Shown one piece after another: positions 20,634 through 20,921 of a DNA stretch of 20,921 bases. The DNA is taken from NCBI GenBank assembly GCA_964200075.2, contig CAXNAA020000479.1, positions 1 to 20,921 of the forward strand, given 5' to 3'. Below the pieces are notes generated by a model. It saw nothing but the letters and a program-made list of their open reading frames with translations, was not told the DNA's origin and did not search any database. Position numbers and translations under genes: made by a program. The first letter of the stretch is position 1. Every line of letters starts with the position of its first letter. This stretch comes from Sphacelaria rigidula. Lineage: Eukaryota > Phaeophyceae > Sphacelariales.

Positions 20634-20921
20634 CACACCCAAGTGATGGGTATTCGGCCACTGTATTTTGGCACAGTGTAAGTATCTATAATTGTAGTGT
20701 TTGCGGGACGTGATATCTCCCCCCAATCACTAATTACCTCTACCCGGGTGATGATTTTCCCAAGGTTGTGTGCTGTACGGTATACTGGCTGGAATTATCA
20801 ATAGGGTATTTTCAGACGTATAAAATAAGTATTCAATACATCCGAACCATAGAGGGAAATGTACCAATTAAGATACGCTCAAGGCACCTAGCGGGAAAAA
20901 CTCTATATCTTGGGACCCATG
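20634..20921. other. No feature seen
   Basis: AT-richer sequence to the right of the MITE with no open frame of note. Confidence 0.4.

Overview
The window is eukaryotic nuclear DNA. Genes are split by introns of about 350-1150 bp with GT-AG borders, coding exons are GC-rich with Gly/Ala/Ser/Pro-rich low-complexity stretches, and long C tracts and small transposon relics are common. This fits a stramenopile, most likely a brown alga of the Ectocarpus type. The lineage is inferred from overall character, not from a marker gene.

Layout. Positions 1-4638 carry no gene I can support. A foldback repeat flanked by direct repeats sits at the left edge, followed by C-rich sequence that may include the 3' UTR of the first gene. 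The main gene lies on the minus strand at 10439-4639: a four-exon tesmin/TSO1-like CXC (CRC-domain) DNA-binding protein of the LIN54/TSO1 family, about 1207 residues in my model. Its two cysteine-rich repeats lie on separate exons. Positions 10440-12595 are gene-poor. A second minus-strand gene at 15971-14460 is visible only after splicing. Its three short exons join in phase to give a 153-residue protein with about three hydrophobic segments and a charged tail, family not identified. To its right, 16.2-20.1 kb holds several weaker coding-like fragments: a possible divergent plus-strand gene, a minus-strand terminal exon, a transit-peptide-like start, and a reading frame broken by two TGA codons.

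Mobile DNA. Two copies of one roughly 400-bp terminal-inverted-repeat element lie in opposite orientation at 12596-13003 and 20228-20625. The right copy has a perfect 8-bp target duplication (ctgaataa), and its ends begin TAGAG, both typical of hAT elements. They are best read as two separate nonautonomous hAT MITEs, not as the ends of one 8-kb transposon.

The two supported genes show no clear functional link. The CXC protein should act in the nucleus as a transcriptional or cell-cycle regulator, and the small protein should be in a membrane. No defence, metabolic or biosynthetic system is evident. The most useful new results are the spliced three-exon gene, the phase-consistent first exon of the CXC gene, and the hAT MITE pair.
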